Source: Haemaphysalis longicornis (taxonomy: Eukaryota > Arthropoda > Arachnida > Ixodida > Ixodidae). From it: a stretch of DNA of 64,000 bases. Shown here piece by piece: positions 8,932-20,969 of this stretch. The notes below the pieces were generated by a model. The model was not told the DNA's origin, did no database searches, and saw nothing but the letters and a program-made list of their open reading frames with translations. The position numbers and the translations under genes are program-made. The DNA is taken from positions 20,105,295 through 20,169,294 of the forward strand of contig CM023448.1 of assembly GCA_013339765.2 (NCBI GenBank), written 5' to 3'. How positions within the stretch are numbered: position 1 is the stretch's first letter; every line of letters begins with the position of its first letter.

Positions 8932-11900
8932 TGCGTCATGTTAAGTGCATCGCGATTATTGCATTGATGTTTGTCACAAACGGGGCACTGAATAACAACA
9001 CTCCTTGATTTGACTCTTCTTGCCCCTACAAGCATTCGCTTCAGTAAAACGCCCACAAGCGAATAAAGCCAACTATCCCTCTGTTCGAACGACAACCATG
9101 GGAGAACGCGAAGCCTTCAAAAATCAAGTCTAACACCAAGTGAACCAGCCCGGAAGCGGGTGGACCCGCATCCCACCGCTATACCAAGCAGATAAGGTAT
9201 TGCATTTCCGGACTTTTTATTGCCTCATTTTGTGCTCTCTTTTGCTTCAATGATACCGAAATTCTATGTTTTTTCCCAGCATCCAACCACCTTCGTCGTT
9301 AGGCAGGAGAGTGCACGATATGTAGTCTAAGCTTGCGCGTCCATGCACCATTCTCCGAATAAAAACTGCTTCGACAGTACCGGAATGACGCAATCGTGTA
9401 GACGTCAGCTGCACAGCGCGAGGACCCTGCTTCGGTTCCAACAACTGGAAGCATTTTAATTTTGCTTCACATCAAACACGGTCATCATCATGGTCATTGG
9501 AAGGTGGCTTTTCTGCAAGCTTGTGACAGTGGACAGACCTAGTGCAACTGTGGGTGGGCAGTGCGCGTGAAAAACTTATGAGTCTGTGGGTAATTGCCTG
9601 AACATTGGCTTAAATATCAGCTAAACTTTTTGATCCTTTACGCAACGACGTGCATTTAAAGCGGGCGCCCCCCCAGAAACCGCAAGCGTGATGGAAGAAA
9701 ACTAGGTTGGAAGAGCAACGCGTCAGTGGCGCAATACCTGTTTATCCAACGCCCCGGCATTCGGGCCGCGAGTGGTATAGCCCGCGGTTTTTCCAGAACC
9801 CTTTGCAGCTATTCACCTGGAAGGTTCAAGGAGGAGTCGCTGGCTCACTGGGCTTGTGCGAATACTCTCGTGCTATGGCTCGTCCCACCAGGATGAGCTC
9901 CTGCTCCGGAGACTTCCTTTTGGTGCGACCCTCGCGCCGACTGCAAAAAGAGCTTGGCAACCTCTCATATCATTTTGCGCCAGACAATTTAGGTGTGAAC
10001 TTCCCTGCAACATTTCTCCAACTTGACAACCTTCCCTTCTACCGCCGCGGCTGCTGGAATAGCTTGATTTGCAGACAGGTCAGGTACACCGTGGCCTCTG
10101 GCACGGTTATGTGAGGAATTCCGGGGCACAAGTGTAGTATTGCTAACACAATTATCACCATAATACCCGAAAAGGAGGCGTCCGGTGTTAAAGTGAGTAA
10201 GATTTCGTCCCAAAATGGCCAAGACGGTTAGCACAGAAAAATATTTGCCAAAACGTTTACCGATTCAAAGCCAGGGGCCTACAGAATGCCAATCCAGCAC
10301 GTATCTATGCAGTTCCACAATTCATTTGCTCCAGCTAACTAAAGGCGGAACCATTAAGTACCTAGTGGCATTAGCCATAGAAACGTTGTAATTGCAGCAG
10401 TAGCGAACCTCCGTTGCAGCGCATACTCGCAGTGCGGGATTGGCTTACGGAAATATCTATAACGAAAAAGCTTAACGTTGAACGTTAATCTTCCTTGCAC
10501 GGAGGCGTGCATAATTTTTCAGAAATGTATAAGTAGAGAGGTTGCTTTTGTTTCTTCTGCTCATTATCTCTTGTCACACCAGTTGGTATTTCTTTTGTTT
10601 CTCAATGTTGTTAATTTAAACCTTGGTGAAACGAACCTGTATTTATTGAATTACTGTATTTAAAGAAGTTTTTCAATTCCTATTGTCGCCGCCATAGAAG
10701 GCCCAAGTGTTTTAGAGCCATACGTAACGAAGATATTGTGGCTAAACCACGATGTAAAAAACTCGCTAAGGTGATTAAGAATTGTTTTGTGCACTTTCAC
10801 TGAAAAATCTATAGGTGTAATGCGCTAATTTGCTCTTTGCTGTGACTACTTGAAGGAGCTAGCATCTACAAAACAGAATGGCACAAAACAAAACTTGTTA
10901 TAATGATGATAATGAATAGTGCGGCTAGTGCCATCTCATGGCTAACGTAGCACCAACGGCAACATTTCCTTGCGTGGCGTTAGACAAGGTGGCAAGAGTA
11001 ACAAAACTTCAATTTTTTGCCGTTGTACCCCAAACCACCGCTCATTTCCGCATGTGACTGAGGTGTCGGTTCGAGATTCAAGTTTTAAATTGCCACGTCT
11101 TCCTGTCGGCGTGGAGTCGCGCGTCTACACTGCAAGCTGTGGTGTCGGTTCGCAAAGGATGAGTACAAATGCCACAACACATGATGTTTTCTCGTTTCAA
11201 GACAAGCTAACATTTTTAAATTCCGTCTCCTTCCAGTACAGTATCGTAGCTTACAGCTTTCCAAGAATTTGGACTTCGGAAAAGATTTTGAATGTTGTTA
11301 AAAGGTGTACTTTTAGCATACATTTGGTTTGTGAAACGCGTTTAGAACCATAAAGTGTCAAAAAGACATCGTTCGTAAGTTACGTTTTTGAATATGTGGA
11401 CGAGTGACTTCGCTTCCGTCCAGTACCCTGTAGTGCCCAAGATCGTGCGACAGCAGCAGCCGTATATCAAGCGGCTTTTTACTCGGTAAAAAATTGTTTA
11501 GGAGTGAGTTCACCTCCACTGACGTCTGCCATTCTGATTTTGTTTTTGATTCATGTTCACAAGTCTTCAGTCAAAACTCGCATGTAACAAAAACCCGGAT
11601 GTAACCGAAATGCAACTTTTCCAAACCTAATTGTTTACAGATTTAACTGTGCTATTTTTTCCTCACAATGTTGCGGCTTCAATTGCCGCCTAGTTTCAAT
11701 TAAAGATCTTTTTCCACAGTAAGATCCCACTCTAATTTGGCCATCCCCATAATTGGTTACGTGTCAATATACTCCTGGCTTCGACCGACTAACCATAAGC
11801 AAGAAAAAGTTTGTCTCTTAATTAGTAGGTGGCGTATAGTGTTGAAGTTACTTACCGAACACGACGTCGTCACTACTTGGCAATGTGACTGTTGTACCAC

Positions 11901-12197
11901 AAATGAGGCTCAATTCTTCACCGTCAACGATGCGCTTTTTCCCAATCGCGCAAAATCAGGACATCATCTCCTCGGATGACAACCTCGCCCCTATGGGCTT
12001 TTCGCTCTCGGCGGCCGTCAGGGTATAAGGTGTCTCCCTCATTATTACGAGACAATTTACTCGTCTGATTCAAACTCCACTCAAAATTACCAGCAGAAAG
12101 CGTGGCAGGTTTGTGACCATAGCATGTAACGCGTTTTTTCAGGCTAAACAAGTTTTTGAGCTGTTGCAAAAAATCACAAGTGTACGTCTTGTGAACC
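8932..12197. other. Unassigned 3.3-kb stretch
   Basis: No coding domain recognised on either strand. Short open frames at 9247-9444 (minus), 9707-10114 (plus), 9989-10234 (minus) and 10970-11353 (plus) show no motif, no common start context and no splice pattern that I can defend. It may contain old unclassified repeats. Base composition becomes AT-rich after 10400. Confidence 0.5.
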
Positions 12198-12385
12198 AGT
12201 TGCGCAGACTTAGTTTACACACTAGCATTCGTATGGGCTCTATTGGCGTTGGTTTTCCGGTTTTTGGGCATGCCTGAAACGTACACACCCACAGAGTACG
12301 TGTATATCCAATAAAGGATGCCCTCTCCTGCGCGCCCATGCGTGCGTGTAGGCGTGCGTGCCTTCGCCTGCATTCGCACTCTTTA
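12198..12385 (-). repeat. Dispersed repeat, inverted copy of the window's right end
   Basis: The reverse complement of this segment aligns with 63803-64000 over nearly its full length, including the run around CCAATAAAGGATGCC and the CGCGCCCATGCGTGCGTGTAGG stretch. The other copy continues past the window, so element length and type are unknown. The AATAAA inside it could be a polyadenylation signal on the plus strand. Confidence 0.75.
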
Positions 12386-12704
12386 TTCTTAAAACTTGCT
12401 TAGAATTAGGGTAATGGTTGTAGTTTTCGTCTACCTTCTACGGCTCTACCTGGACTGATAAGAGCTGCTTGACGCATTCTCGCACCTCGAAAAATGCTCG
12501 CCTTCTATTACAATTTTACCCTAATGGTGCATGCCTACCAGAAAACCGATATACCTGCTTTGCGACTTACTAATTAAAGTGGGCCTGCACCACCACAATT
12601 AGGTTTCCCCCCAGTAACTCACCAGCAAAATTTTCCCCAATCAAACATACCCCCGAAGAGCATTAATTCGTCCTCTTCGAGCACTAGTACACTTCATTTA
12701 ATGG

Positions 12705-14100
12705 GCCTGTTATGATGAAGTTTAAAATGCCGGGTCTTTCCCCTTCTTTCTAGAGCGCAACGCACGAGACTCCTCCTCCAAGATGGCTCATGCTAAGAGA
12801 GAGAGAAAGAAGACAACAGTGCTCCCAATTCTAGAGCCCCGTTATCTTATACCATACTTTATCTGCTTCCACAAAAGGTCTAAGGTCTGGGTTACATCTC
12901 TGTCTCTTTGTCATAAACTGTAATTCTAGCCATTTTTGCTTACTTAGGCTGTCCCACAACATCCTCCTGATTAACGTCATGGTAAGGTTTGTCGGGTGTT
13001 GTAGTAATTATGAAAAAATCAACATCATGATGGTGCCCCCGCACACTTGCTGGATGTAGCCATTTTATTGCCCCACGAATCTGGCTGCGGCTCCATGTGT
13101 TCACGTGACTTCGACATAGATGCGCCCTGTCTGTGTTAAACTGCAAATCCTGCACTTTTTCTATGTTCGAGGGACTGGGTGTGTTCTTTGTTTGGGTACG
13201 TATGATACAAAATACAGTAAAGTGGAACCGGGCAAAGTAAACGAATCAGGCTGTGATATTTTTCAGAGCTATAAAAGTGGATTCATGGACAATTTCCTAA
13301 ATGGGTACGCGTGAATGATCGGTGCTCGTCTTGGCACATGTGGGCCTTTTGGATACCGGCGATTGTTTTGCATTCGGTCATTTTCGAACTATATTGAAGC
13401 AGACTCCGTAAGGTGAGCGAGCACTGCCTTACTGCAGATAGCCGTGGCCTTCTTCTGAGCAATGCTTGCTCAGCGTATAACAGACTGTACTTACCTTTTA
13501 CGTGCTATGTATGCTGCTGCTTCTGGAGGTTGGACCTGGAATCCCGTCGCTGCTAGTGAGACTACACCAAGGCAAGAGTCCCAGCATTCCAGTCTTATAA
13601 GCGGTGGCAACAGTGACTTTTACAATCACGCTTCTGTAACATGACACAGGGCGTTTTTTTTTACGTTTGCCTGCCCGAGTTAGAGTGACTTTCACTGAGA
13701 TGCTGTTCTAGTGAGCGCAGAGTATTGATTTAAAAAATACCTACATTTTTTTAATTACGCCACTCTCAGAATTCTGGTTGCTCTAGCCGCAGGCTGCTCG
13801 GCGTCACACGCCGTACCAACGCATGTCGCCAGGAGCCTTTGGGGACACGGCCGCTGACCTGCCTGTAACCCCTGTGGCCCGCCCACCTGTTGTCTACTCA
13901 TGAGAGGAACATCGCTTTGAGTCTCACCGCCCGCAACCCGTTCAGCCTCCACCGGCCGCCCCTTACGCCTTCGGTAGCACAGGTGGGGACGTTTCCGCTC
14001 GGAACAGAGTAGCTTTGCTGCGCATGCAGACTCATATGGATGCGCCAGCATCTTGAAAGATGCACACCGCATATTCTCCGCGCAACGCAGGCACGTAAAC
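12705..14100 (+). repeat. 1.4-kb dispersed repeat, inverted relative to 56865-58262
   Basis: Several blocks along this stretch match the reverse complement of 56865-58262 in order. These are the GAAGTTTAAAATGCCGGGTC region at 12716, the GGTTTGTCGG region near 12980, the ATTGAAGCAGACTC region near 13395, and the CGTACCAACGCATGTCGCC region near 13812. Copies differ by substitutions and small indels. Only short, non-shared open frames are present. No terminal inverted repeat or poly(A) was identified. It could be an unclassified transposon or a segmental duplication. Confidence 0.75.
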
Positions 14101-14233
14101 CAGCGTCGGCAGCTTTGCCACCTGCACCCCTGACCATCTGTTTTAGCCGCTCTGCGCTTCATTTAACTACACGTGCACACAGTAGAACAACCGCCTCAAC
14201 ATCAGTCACTGGTACATCAGAGACCCGTGTGTA

Positions 14234-14430
14234 ACTATGAAACTTGTCCAATGTGCCTACGAGCCTAATTTGTCTTCACCTGGAGTTTTCCTAATACGGT
14301 CCTCTCCACAAGGCTCCGGTGCATGTGGCTTTTTTTTTCTCCATGTGACTCTCATCGTGTTCACAACCTCAAGATTCGAACTCAGCTTTAACCTCCGCAC
14401 GCAGCCGCTGATAATTTTCTTCTTCTATTG
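14234..14430 (-). repeat. Fragment of the LTR-element gag-like region
   Basis: The reverse complement aligns with 43310-43530, the gag-like coding region inside the LTR element at 42371-51561. Conserved words include GACAAGTTTCAT and the ATCAGCGGCTGC/ATCTGCCGCTGC region. This shows that the LTR family has at least one more degraded copy in the window. Confidence 0.65.
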
Positions 14431-14507
14431 CCGAAGGGCTCACGGCAGACGACTAAGCAACACAGCTGGCAAATGGAATAAAGTTTACTCTTTCTCTCTC
14501 TATTTTG
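14430..14507 (+). repeat. LINE 3' tail fragment (AATAAAGTTT...TCTC type)
   Basis: ACGACTAAGCAACACAG followed by AATAAAGTTTACTCTTTCTCTCTC resembles the LINE tail at 25805-25862. The same A(A)TAAAGTT plus (TC)n ending recurs at 30957 and 60306, so it marks the 3' end of this LINE group. Confidence 0.6.
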
Positions 14508-14639
14508 CACGCGCTTGACTCGCAGGTGGAAAACAGCGAGCGTTGTCCCCGATATTGGTTCCGATATTCTCCTCGAATCTTTAATTTTAGGAAAATCTCC
14601 AGGTCTGATATTTCGACATCTGCTTCTGAAATCGCTGCT

Positions 14640-14725
14640 CTTAATTTTTACCGGGAAATACCGGGAAATAAATTGATTACCGGTAAATAAAGTCAATGGT
14701 TTACCGGGAAATATATCGATTGATT
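14640..14725. repeat. Short repeats of ACCGGGAAATA
   Basis: Four copies or variants of TTACCGGGAAATA / TACCGGTAAATA lie within about 80 bp, some separated by ATTGATT. The motif is close to palindromic around CCGG. It may be the subterminal repeat of a DNA transposon; no matching second end was found. Confidence 0.55.
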
Positions 14726-14802
14726 GTAGGTTTTAACGTGGCGACGCAACATAGGCGACGAGGCACGCCGTAGTTGGGGGCTCCACTATATTTTGACCAT
14801 TC

Positions 14803-14858
14803 AAGGATTTTTATGTGCGCCAAAATCTTGTACGCGCAGTCGTTTTCGCTTTTCGCCT
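14803..14858 (-). repeat. SINE fragment (body only)
   Basis: Matches the central body of the SINEs at 27847-28012 and 41443-41680 (ATTTTTATGTGCGCCAAAAT...TTTTCGCTTTTCGCC). The tRNA-like head and the tail are both missing. It abuts the 3' tail of the LINE at 14870. Confidence 0.6.
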
Positions 14859-14869
14859 GGGTGGTAGTG

Positions 14870-15591
14870 GTGGTGGTGATTTATTAAGGAAGAAGGGAAG
14901 TAAAAAGAACTGGGGATATTGCTGAACTCATTCGCGGAGTTCACCCTCATACAACCCAGTTGAGGGAAGGGAAGGCGAGGTTTCAAAGGATAGGAAGAGA
15001 GAAAGAGGAAAGAAGGAAGAGAGTGGGGCACAGTCTATGTAGCGTTTGTTTCGTCCAAGGCACTACGGTTACAGACGCTCCACTAGTCCTGTCACAACTA
15101 CGAAGTTGAGAATGGGCTGGAAGACCTCCCGTGGTAAGGCGTTTGATCCCGTGGGGAACAGGAAGTCTTCCAGCTTGTGGCTTGGTGCACCGAGTCACTG
15201 AAACGCGGCCCGGAGTTCCTCCGCGGATTCGTGCTTGCTGCAAGAGCACAGTAAACGCTCGAGCGTCTGAGGCTCTGGGCAGTCGGCGCAACAGGGGGAC
15301 GCCCGGCGGCCCTGGTGGTGCAGGCGGGCTCCCACATTGCAGCAATTAAGCCGCAGGCGAAGCTGGAGCGAACGGGCGTCTCTACTGCTGCGGCCGGGCA
15401 GGAGCTGTTGGGCCTGACCACTGACCATTCGAGCATCTGGATGTTGGGCCTCCAGCACTCGGGCCAGGACAGTCCTTGCAGCGTCGAATGACACCACAAC
15501 CCGAGAGGCTGGTACCCCTGCCTGGCGAGCAGCACCCTTGACCAGGGTCTGCAACCTTGTTGCTCATGATGCCCAGATGCGATGGTAGCCA
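14870..15591 (-). pseudogene. LINE ORF2 C-terminus: RNase H end and zinc-knuckle region
   Basis: Downstream part of a LINE pol. At the top, minus-strand codons read QWLPSHLGIMSNKVAD, the last RNase H motif with its histidine and aspartate. After frameshifts comes RLRLNCCNVGARLHHQGRRASPCCADC...LERLLCSCSKH, the CCHC-type C-terminal motif of R1/I-like LINEs. The 3' end is AATAAATCACCACCACCAC, giving a (CAC)n tail at 14867-14887. The matching upstream RNase H half lies at 17952-18330, with 2.4 kb of foreign DNA between. Confidence 0.75.
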
Positions 15592-15734
15592 CTGCATATC
15601 TCAAAGGTGACGAAAACGAGAACGCATACCCGCTATCTCGAGTGACTGAATCGGCGCAACCTGCCGCAGCGTGTGTCAAAGTGAACTTCGACCTGCGCAA
15701 GCACGTCTGTGCGGTGGTGCTGTTAGGTCGGCTC

Positions 15735-15900
15735 TTCAACTGTCCGTGGCGCCGAGGCTGCGGGTCGGCAGAAATAATGAAATATGCAATATTACGGAGC
15801 GAGGGAGGAAATAAGCTTCTCTGTACAACTGTCCGTGGCGCCAAGTGGGGAATAGCCAGCGTCTCTCACACTGGCAAGCGCCGTCCGTGGCGCCGAAGGC
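15735..15900. repeat. Three copies of a CGTCCGTGGCGCC motif
   Basis: GTCCGTGGCGCC recurs near 15741, 15830 and 15884, roughly 90 and 54 bp apart, inside the 2.36-kb insertion. The role is unknown. Confidence 0.5.
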
Positions 15901-16097
15901 GTCTCACCGCAAAATGGAGAAGCACAGGGGATACGAACTGCCGCTAACAATATAGCGTGTTCGCTTATGAAACGAGTCTTGGTAGATAATTCAACGGCGC
16001 GACTTATCTCCGAAGCCGCTAATGCGTAAAACAACGAGTAGATAATTCACGCCGCCTGCTAATGCGTGCGAAGCATTCTTGGTTTTTTTTTCAGCCA

Positions 16098-16700
16098 CAT
16101 TTTTTCAAAATGTTGTCCCACCAAATTATGTTAATTTACGTTATACAACGAATACATTGGTACTTTTCCGAAACCTGCATTATTTTGTAAATGCAGGGCG
16201 TTGCATGGTTCATCATTTCCCTAATTATGTTATATTTGTCCCTCAATTTTTTTTCAAAATTTCGTTCAAACAATATGTCTATTAACGCTATTACAACACG
16301 ATTGCAGGTGGAACTTTCGCGAATGATGCTTTATTGTGGAACAGCATGCGGTATACGATTAGACATTGTCCGTATTTTTCAATATATTTCTTATTTTTAG
16401 TTTTTTCAAAATTTCGTCCTGCCAATCATCTCCATTTAGGTTATTACAACGAATACATTTGAAACTTTTACGGAATGTGCATTTTGTTGGAAATGAGGGC
16501 GTTACACACGTTCGCGCGCCATTTTCCGTAATTTTTTAAATAATTTCTCTGTATCTTTTTTTAGTTTTTCGAATTTTGTGCGACCAGTTATATCCATTTA
16601 CGCCATTACAGCGATCACAGGTGGAACTTTCGCGATAGCTGCTGCACTTTTGTGGAAATGCAGGGCGTTTACAAAACGGCTCTTGTGTGGTGTACTCGGC
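16098..16700. repeat. Diverged ~155-bp tandem array (about four units)
   Basis: Units start near TTTTTCAAAATTTCGTCC at about 16100, 16247, 16401 and 16562. Each holds a TCCATTTACGTTATTACAACGAATACA-type segment followed by GGAACTTTCGCG and TGGAAATGCAGGGCGTT. Identity between units is moderate, so the array is old. No long open frame. Confidence 0.75.
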
Positions 16701-17807
16701 AAAGAACGCTACGCATTAAAACTGTTAAAGGTGTTCTGTGCCGCTGCTCTCCCGCCTCTCGCATTGGTACAGTAGTATTAGTGTATAGGCTCGATGCTGT
16801 ATATTCACTGAAATTATTCAAGTAAGCGTTAGAATACTGTACATGTGAGCAACCGCCGCTCGACATGTCTCTTAGTCATCCACAGCATACTAATGGCGTT
16901 GATACGACGGTACCAAAGCAGACAGCAAGATAGCATGCGACGGACTGCGCAATGAAACGGAAAAAGCCTACATCAACGTAAGAGAGTAATCCTGTTTTCA
17001 TCTGGCATCGCTCAATAACAAACCGTTAACACCTACTAACATGCAAAATACTATACTATATACTCAATCCGTTACTAATTAATACAAAAGGGGCAGTGCG
17101 ACACTGAACCTTTCTAAAGCGAATGCTTTATTAATAGGACCGAGCACCATTCTCTCAAAAAATTTATTACATTAACCCCGTTATACCGGTTGCTCGAACG
17201 AAAAGCTCTGATGAGGTCCTCTACACACGGCGCGTGTGTAAAACAGGAGACCGCAAATGAAGTCTCACTGTTTTTCCGTCTCTCTGAAACTAGACTTCCA
17301 TTGCGTCAAAACGCTTACTTCAAAAATCGCAAAAAAAACGAACGGGTCTAAATAGACAAACACACGCTTCGATCATGAAAAAAGGAGTACAATATTGAAC
17401 CTTTACCTTTATCTCATAAACCACGTAACTTTGTACGTATAGTGTAGATCGTTCGTAGTTGCGTCTACTTGCGAAAAAATTGTCTAATGGGTTCGTTCTT
17501 CGCTTGCGATTTGGGTGCTTGAGGTTTGACGATCGGTTAGAAGCACTTTCAGCGAAAGCTGGACGCACTTTTAGCTTTCGCGCTTCTTTCTACTTTCGAT
17601 AGGACGGGACGGTAATTTTTTGCGTTGGGTAGTTGTTTTGCACGATATATGTAAACAACCTGTAACACCTGCCAACTTGGGTGACAAGTGGCACATTTTG
17701 CTTACCTTTGCAGTTTTAAACCCGTACGATAACGTAAGATACACGTTGCGTTTCTCGGCCACTCCATAAAGCACCTGAGGCAATTTTTACGATGCGGAAT
17801 TAAAGGA

Positions 17808-17948
17808 ATGGAATTGAGCTTCCCATCCATTCCAGGAGTGGGAATGGGCTAACATATGTCATTCCGAGGAATTGAAAAGAATGGAATCACGACAAATTCT
17901 CATTCCTCGGAATGGAATTGGAATGGAATGGCGATGCCCATTCCGCAA
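17808..17948. repeat. GGAAT/ATTCC-rich terminal segment
   Basis: Dense GGAAT and its complement ATTCC in both orientations, for example GGAATGGAATTGGAATGG, able to form hairpins. It ends the 2.36-kb insertion. It resembles a simple satellite motif or a transposon subterminal region. Confidence 0.6.
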
Positions 17949-17951
17949 CAC

Positions 17952-18330
17952 TGGTAGCCAGCAGAGTCGCAGTGGACACACCTGCGCCTCCAGTGCATGG
18001 ACCTTGGCCGCCAGCGACCGCTCTACGTAGCCGTTGGAGCTGGCTGGCTGGTCGGCAGCTCTTAGATGGAGGAAGGCAGACCGAGAGTCATTCAGGATGA
18101 TGGCCCCCCGGACAGAGGCCCCCTGCCCTAGAAGAAGATCCGCGGCCAAGTGGAGTCCAGCCAGCTCTGCGTAGGTGGATGAGGCCGGAAAGGGGAGGCT
18201 CCACACCTGGCTGGTGCCAAGTTCCAGGGCCCTGCAGGCAGCTCCGGCTCTGCCTGTCGACTGTTGCATGGAGCCATCCGTGCACGCTTGCTGAAGTCCA
18301 GCAGCGTCGTCCTGCAGCAGGGCGTCCTCC
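17952..18330 (-). pseudogene. LINE RNase H domain, upstream half
   Basis: Minus-strand codons read ACTDGSMQQSTGRAGAACRA, then TYAELAGLHLAADLL, then ILNDSRSAFLHL and LRLCWLP. These carry the first aspartate (TDGS), the glutamate (YAEL) and the second aspartate (NDSR) of the RNase H site. The final His/Asp motif continues at 15591 after the insertion. Upstream the gene is cut by SINE-type sequence at about 18340, so no RT remains. Confidence 0.8.
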
Positions 18331-18354
18331 TCTTCCATCAGAAAAGCAGCCCCT

Positions 18355-19170
18355 GTGGCCGGGAATAGAACACGCGTCCTCGTCCTCAGTAGAACCATGC
18401 CTTAGTCACTGTGCCACCGCGGCAAGTAACGATAAGTTATCAGGGGCTTCTCTATGCACTGTGCTCCAATACTTAGGTTTTGAACTTAAAAAATGACCCT
18501 AAAATAACAATGAACCTAATCTGTTAAACTTCTTTTTTTGTTCGCATTACATAGGCCGGCCCAAATAAATACGCTTTTCATCGTTTTTCGATTCGATAAA
18601 GCAATATTTAATTTCTGAAGCCTGAACGAAGAAAACATGTTTTGGACATTTGCAGCAGCTGCAACAACTAAGAGGCGTAACGTGCATTCAAGATTAGATG
18701 TGATGGGATGTCGTCCAAGAGCGGAATTCGAAACAGTTTCTGTTTCGGCTCTGAGCAACCACATGCATGACATCTTTCGTTATTGTTGGTTGGGCATTCT
18801 CGGAATCTTTTTGAGATTGGAATACCCCGCTTCAACCATGCTGCCGCATATAGACCGATTCAGATCCGCCTCCCAGCAGCGCTGAGAATCGTAACGTTTA
18901 CTTACACAGGCGTACGCAGTGACCGAACGCGCTCCACGTTATGGGAGACTATCAAATGCGAGGCTTCACCGATGAAGCTTTCTTCGCTCGTCCCTGCTTC
19001 GTAACACGTGTGTTCGCACCAGGCAGAGAGTCGGCTGTTTAAGCGCTGGGCCCGCAAGCTGTCGGTTCTTTAGGCCACACGACAACGAGAAGTCGCCAGC
19101 GCGTCGTTTTCAGTCTGTACTCAGGCTGCCAACTCGCATCGCAGAGCAATAAACATTCCATCACGCAAGA
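18355..19170 (-). repeat. ~0.8-kb dispersed repeat with tRNA-like SINE head, inverted copy of 40720-41520
   Basis: The reverse complement follows 40720-41520 throughout: the GAGTTGG...CTGAGTACAGACTGA region, the GATGAAGCTTTC region, the GCAGCAGCTGCAACAAC region, CCAATAC(T/C)TAGGTT and then the tRNA-like head (box A GTGGCACAGTGACTAAGGC, degenerate box B GTGTTCTATTCCC). Past 18355 the match stops at the LINE. The segment duplicated as a unit, so the SINE was already in place before the copies separated. Confidence 0.7.
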
Positions 19171-19349
19171 GGGTCCGCCAGGGGGGCGATGGAGAACGGG
19201 TGCTTATTTAACTGGCGGCAGCTAACTTCTGAAATCGGGTCAACCACCAACCAAACGTCTGTCCAAAGTTGTCCTTCACGGTCGTGCGACGGCTGGCTCG
19301 GAGGTCCCGTATGCCTTCACGGGGCCCCTCGTAGGTGTGTGCTTGTGCC

Positions 19350-20915
19350 ATGGACGTCATGGAGGTCGAGGGTGAGTCCATTTCACCCGAGAACTTTAGT
19401 ACAAAAGCGGGCTGAATAACTAGCCATCGCCGGAAGGGGGTGAAAGCTTTAGAAAAGCTAAGCCAATCGCTCGAACAAGACGACGCCGGCCTCCCCAAGA
19501 GCGCCGGGGTCAAAGGTCAAATGACAATAGCGCAACACCAGCGCGGCCACTCCTCCCCGTCGCGGCGGAGGCAACAGAGGGCGCGACGGGTCCCAGACCT
19601 CCCCAAGGAGGACGTAAATTTGTTTTGCGACCACGTGATGGTATCGACTTGGCGCGCTGTACTCAGGCGCTACTTAAGGACGGCGTTTTCCGCACCGCGA
19701 ATTTCAAAGCTTAAGAGGTGGACGAAGATACGCTTCGCATTAATACCCTCTGAAACATCGTGGTAGTGAGCACGCCCAGCTTGGAGCGAGCCGCTTGTAC
19801 AGCAAGACCTTATCGCCCACGATAGGGGCCAAAACCTACGGAGTGGTTGCATATGTTACGCCAGCGGAGGATTGCGCAAAGGGCGTCATCTACAACATTC
19901 CGGCCACGGACAGCGCGGAGGACATCTCGAAAAGCCTAGTTAATCGCCGAAACCCGACAGTGCTCCAAGCGAGACGCCTGGGGAAATAGAATGCGGCCAT
20001 CATCGTCTTTAAGGGGGACATGTCCGCTACTTTGTTTACTATCGAGGGGCGGAATACCCCTGTTACCTTCGTAGGGACAAAAACGAAGTTTGCGAGAGCT
20101 GCGGACGCCTCGGTCACAGAATCGACTTTGCCCAGTAACAATGGATACCGTGTCAGCAAACAAAGTATGTGGGACATGCGGTGCCACGGAACCGCATGAC
20201 CATCACTTATGCGAACCAAAGTGCGCCTTGTGCGGCAAAGGACACAAAACTTCGGACAAAAAGTGCCCTCAGCGGTGCCAAGTTCCGTACCTACTTAAGA
20301 AGAGAAGGCTGGAGAGCGAACAGAAAAAAACGCAGCGGAGGAAACACCTCCAGTAACAACCAGGGGCGCCCAAGCACTCAAGGCCATGGAGGGATACTCA
20401 AGAACTGAAGAGATCATTCCGAGTCCTTTCCTCGTCTCCCGTCGCGAAATGACAAAGAGAACCAGCGCCAGGGCGGCCACGAGCGTTGGAGTGCGTTCCG
20501 TTCGAGCCACCGACGTTCCTGGGGTTTCACATCGTCTGGCACCGGCAACTCTAGCAGAAAATCAAAATCCAGGTCTGCCAGTAGACGCATAGGAGGACGA
20601 CGGGCCTCCAGATCACCATCGAGACCGGGGCGACAACAAAGCGCCTCCACCTCTAGAGGAGGACTGGGAAGAAAAGGCAGCAGCGAGGGGAAACCGGCGC
20701 TGCAAGACAAGGGACAGAACTGGAACAAGACCAGGGAAGTGCTGACAGTGGTGGTATCCTCGGCCGAAACCAGGGTAAACTGGGCGAGCGCGGTCCCCCA
20801 ACCTAACGGGCAGGGAAACAAAGATAAATATGCACTAGCCGCAGCAGAGCAGTCCCAGCTAACCAAGGTTAGACAGATGCTAGAGATTCTCATTGCAGAG
20901 AATCGCTCCCGCTGA
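19350..20915 (+). pseudogene. LINE ORF1 (gag-like, CCHC knuckles)
   Basis: Starts at ATG 19350 (MDVMEVEG), matching the MRVEVDGVEIDP start of the related ORF1 at 50055. Around 20090-20300 the frames together give CESCGRLGHRIDF, then VCGTCGATEPHDHHLCEPKCALCGKGHKTSDKKCP, the three zinc-knuckle segments of I-type ORF1, with a frameshift in the first. The C-terminus is a short coiled coil (EQSQLTKVRQMLEIL) ending in TGA at 20913-20915. At least two frameshifts and one stop are present. Confidence 0.8.
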
Positions 20916-20969
20916 AAATCAAAATCCGCTCAAAATCTGCTCAAAAACGAGGAGAGGGAAGTGCCTGCG

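Larger units (their letters stand above)
15592..17951. mobile_element. 2.36-kb insertion in a LINE RNase H gene, 9-bp flanking repeat
   Basis: TGGTAGCCA occurs at 15583-15591 and again at 17952-17960. Removing 15592-17951 with one copy rejoins the LINE frame exactly as LRLCWLPSHLGI. That is what an insertion with a 9-bp target-site duplication leaves. The ends (CTGCATATCT and CCGCAACAC) are not obvious inverted repeats. The insert has no transposase I can recognise and includes a 155-bp tandem array and a GGAAT-rich end. It may be a non-autonomous DNA element or a composite. Confidence 0.65.

Noticed and set aside
9707..10114. 135-codon protein-coding exon
   Set aside because: No domain, no splice evidence, antisense frame also open.
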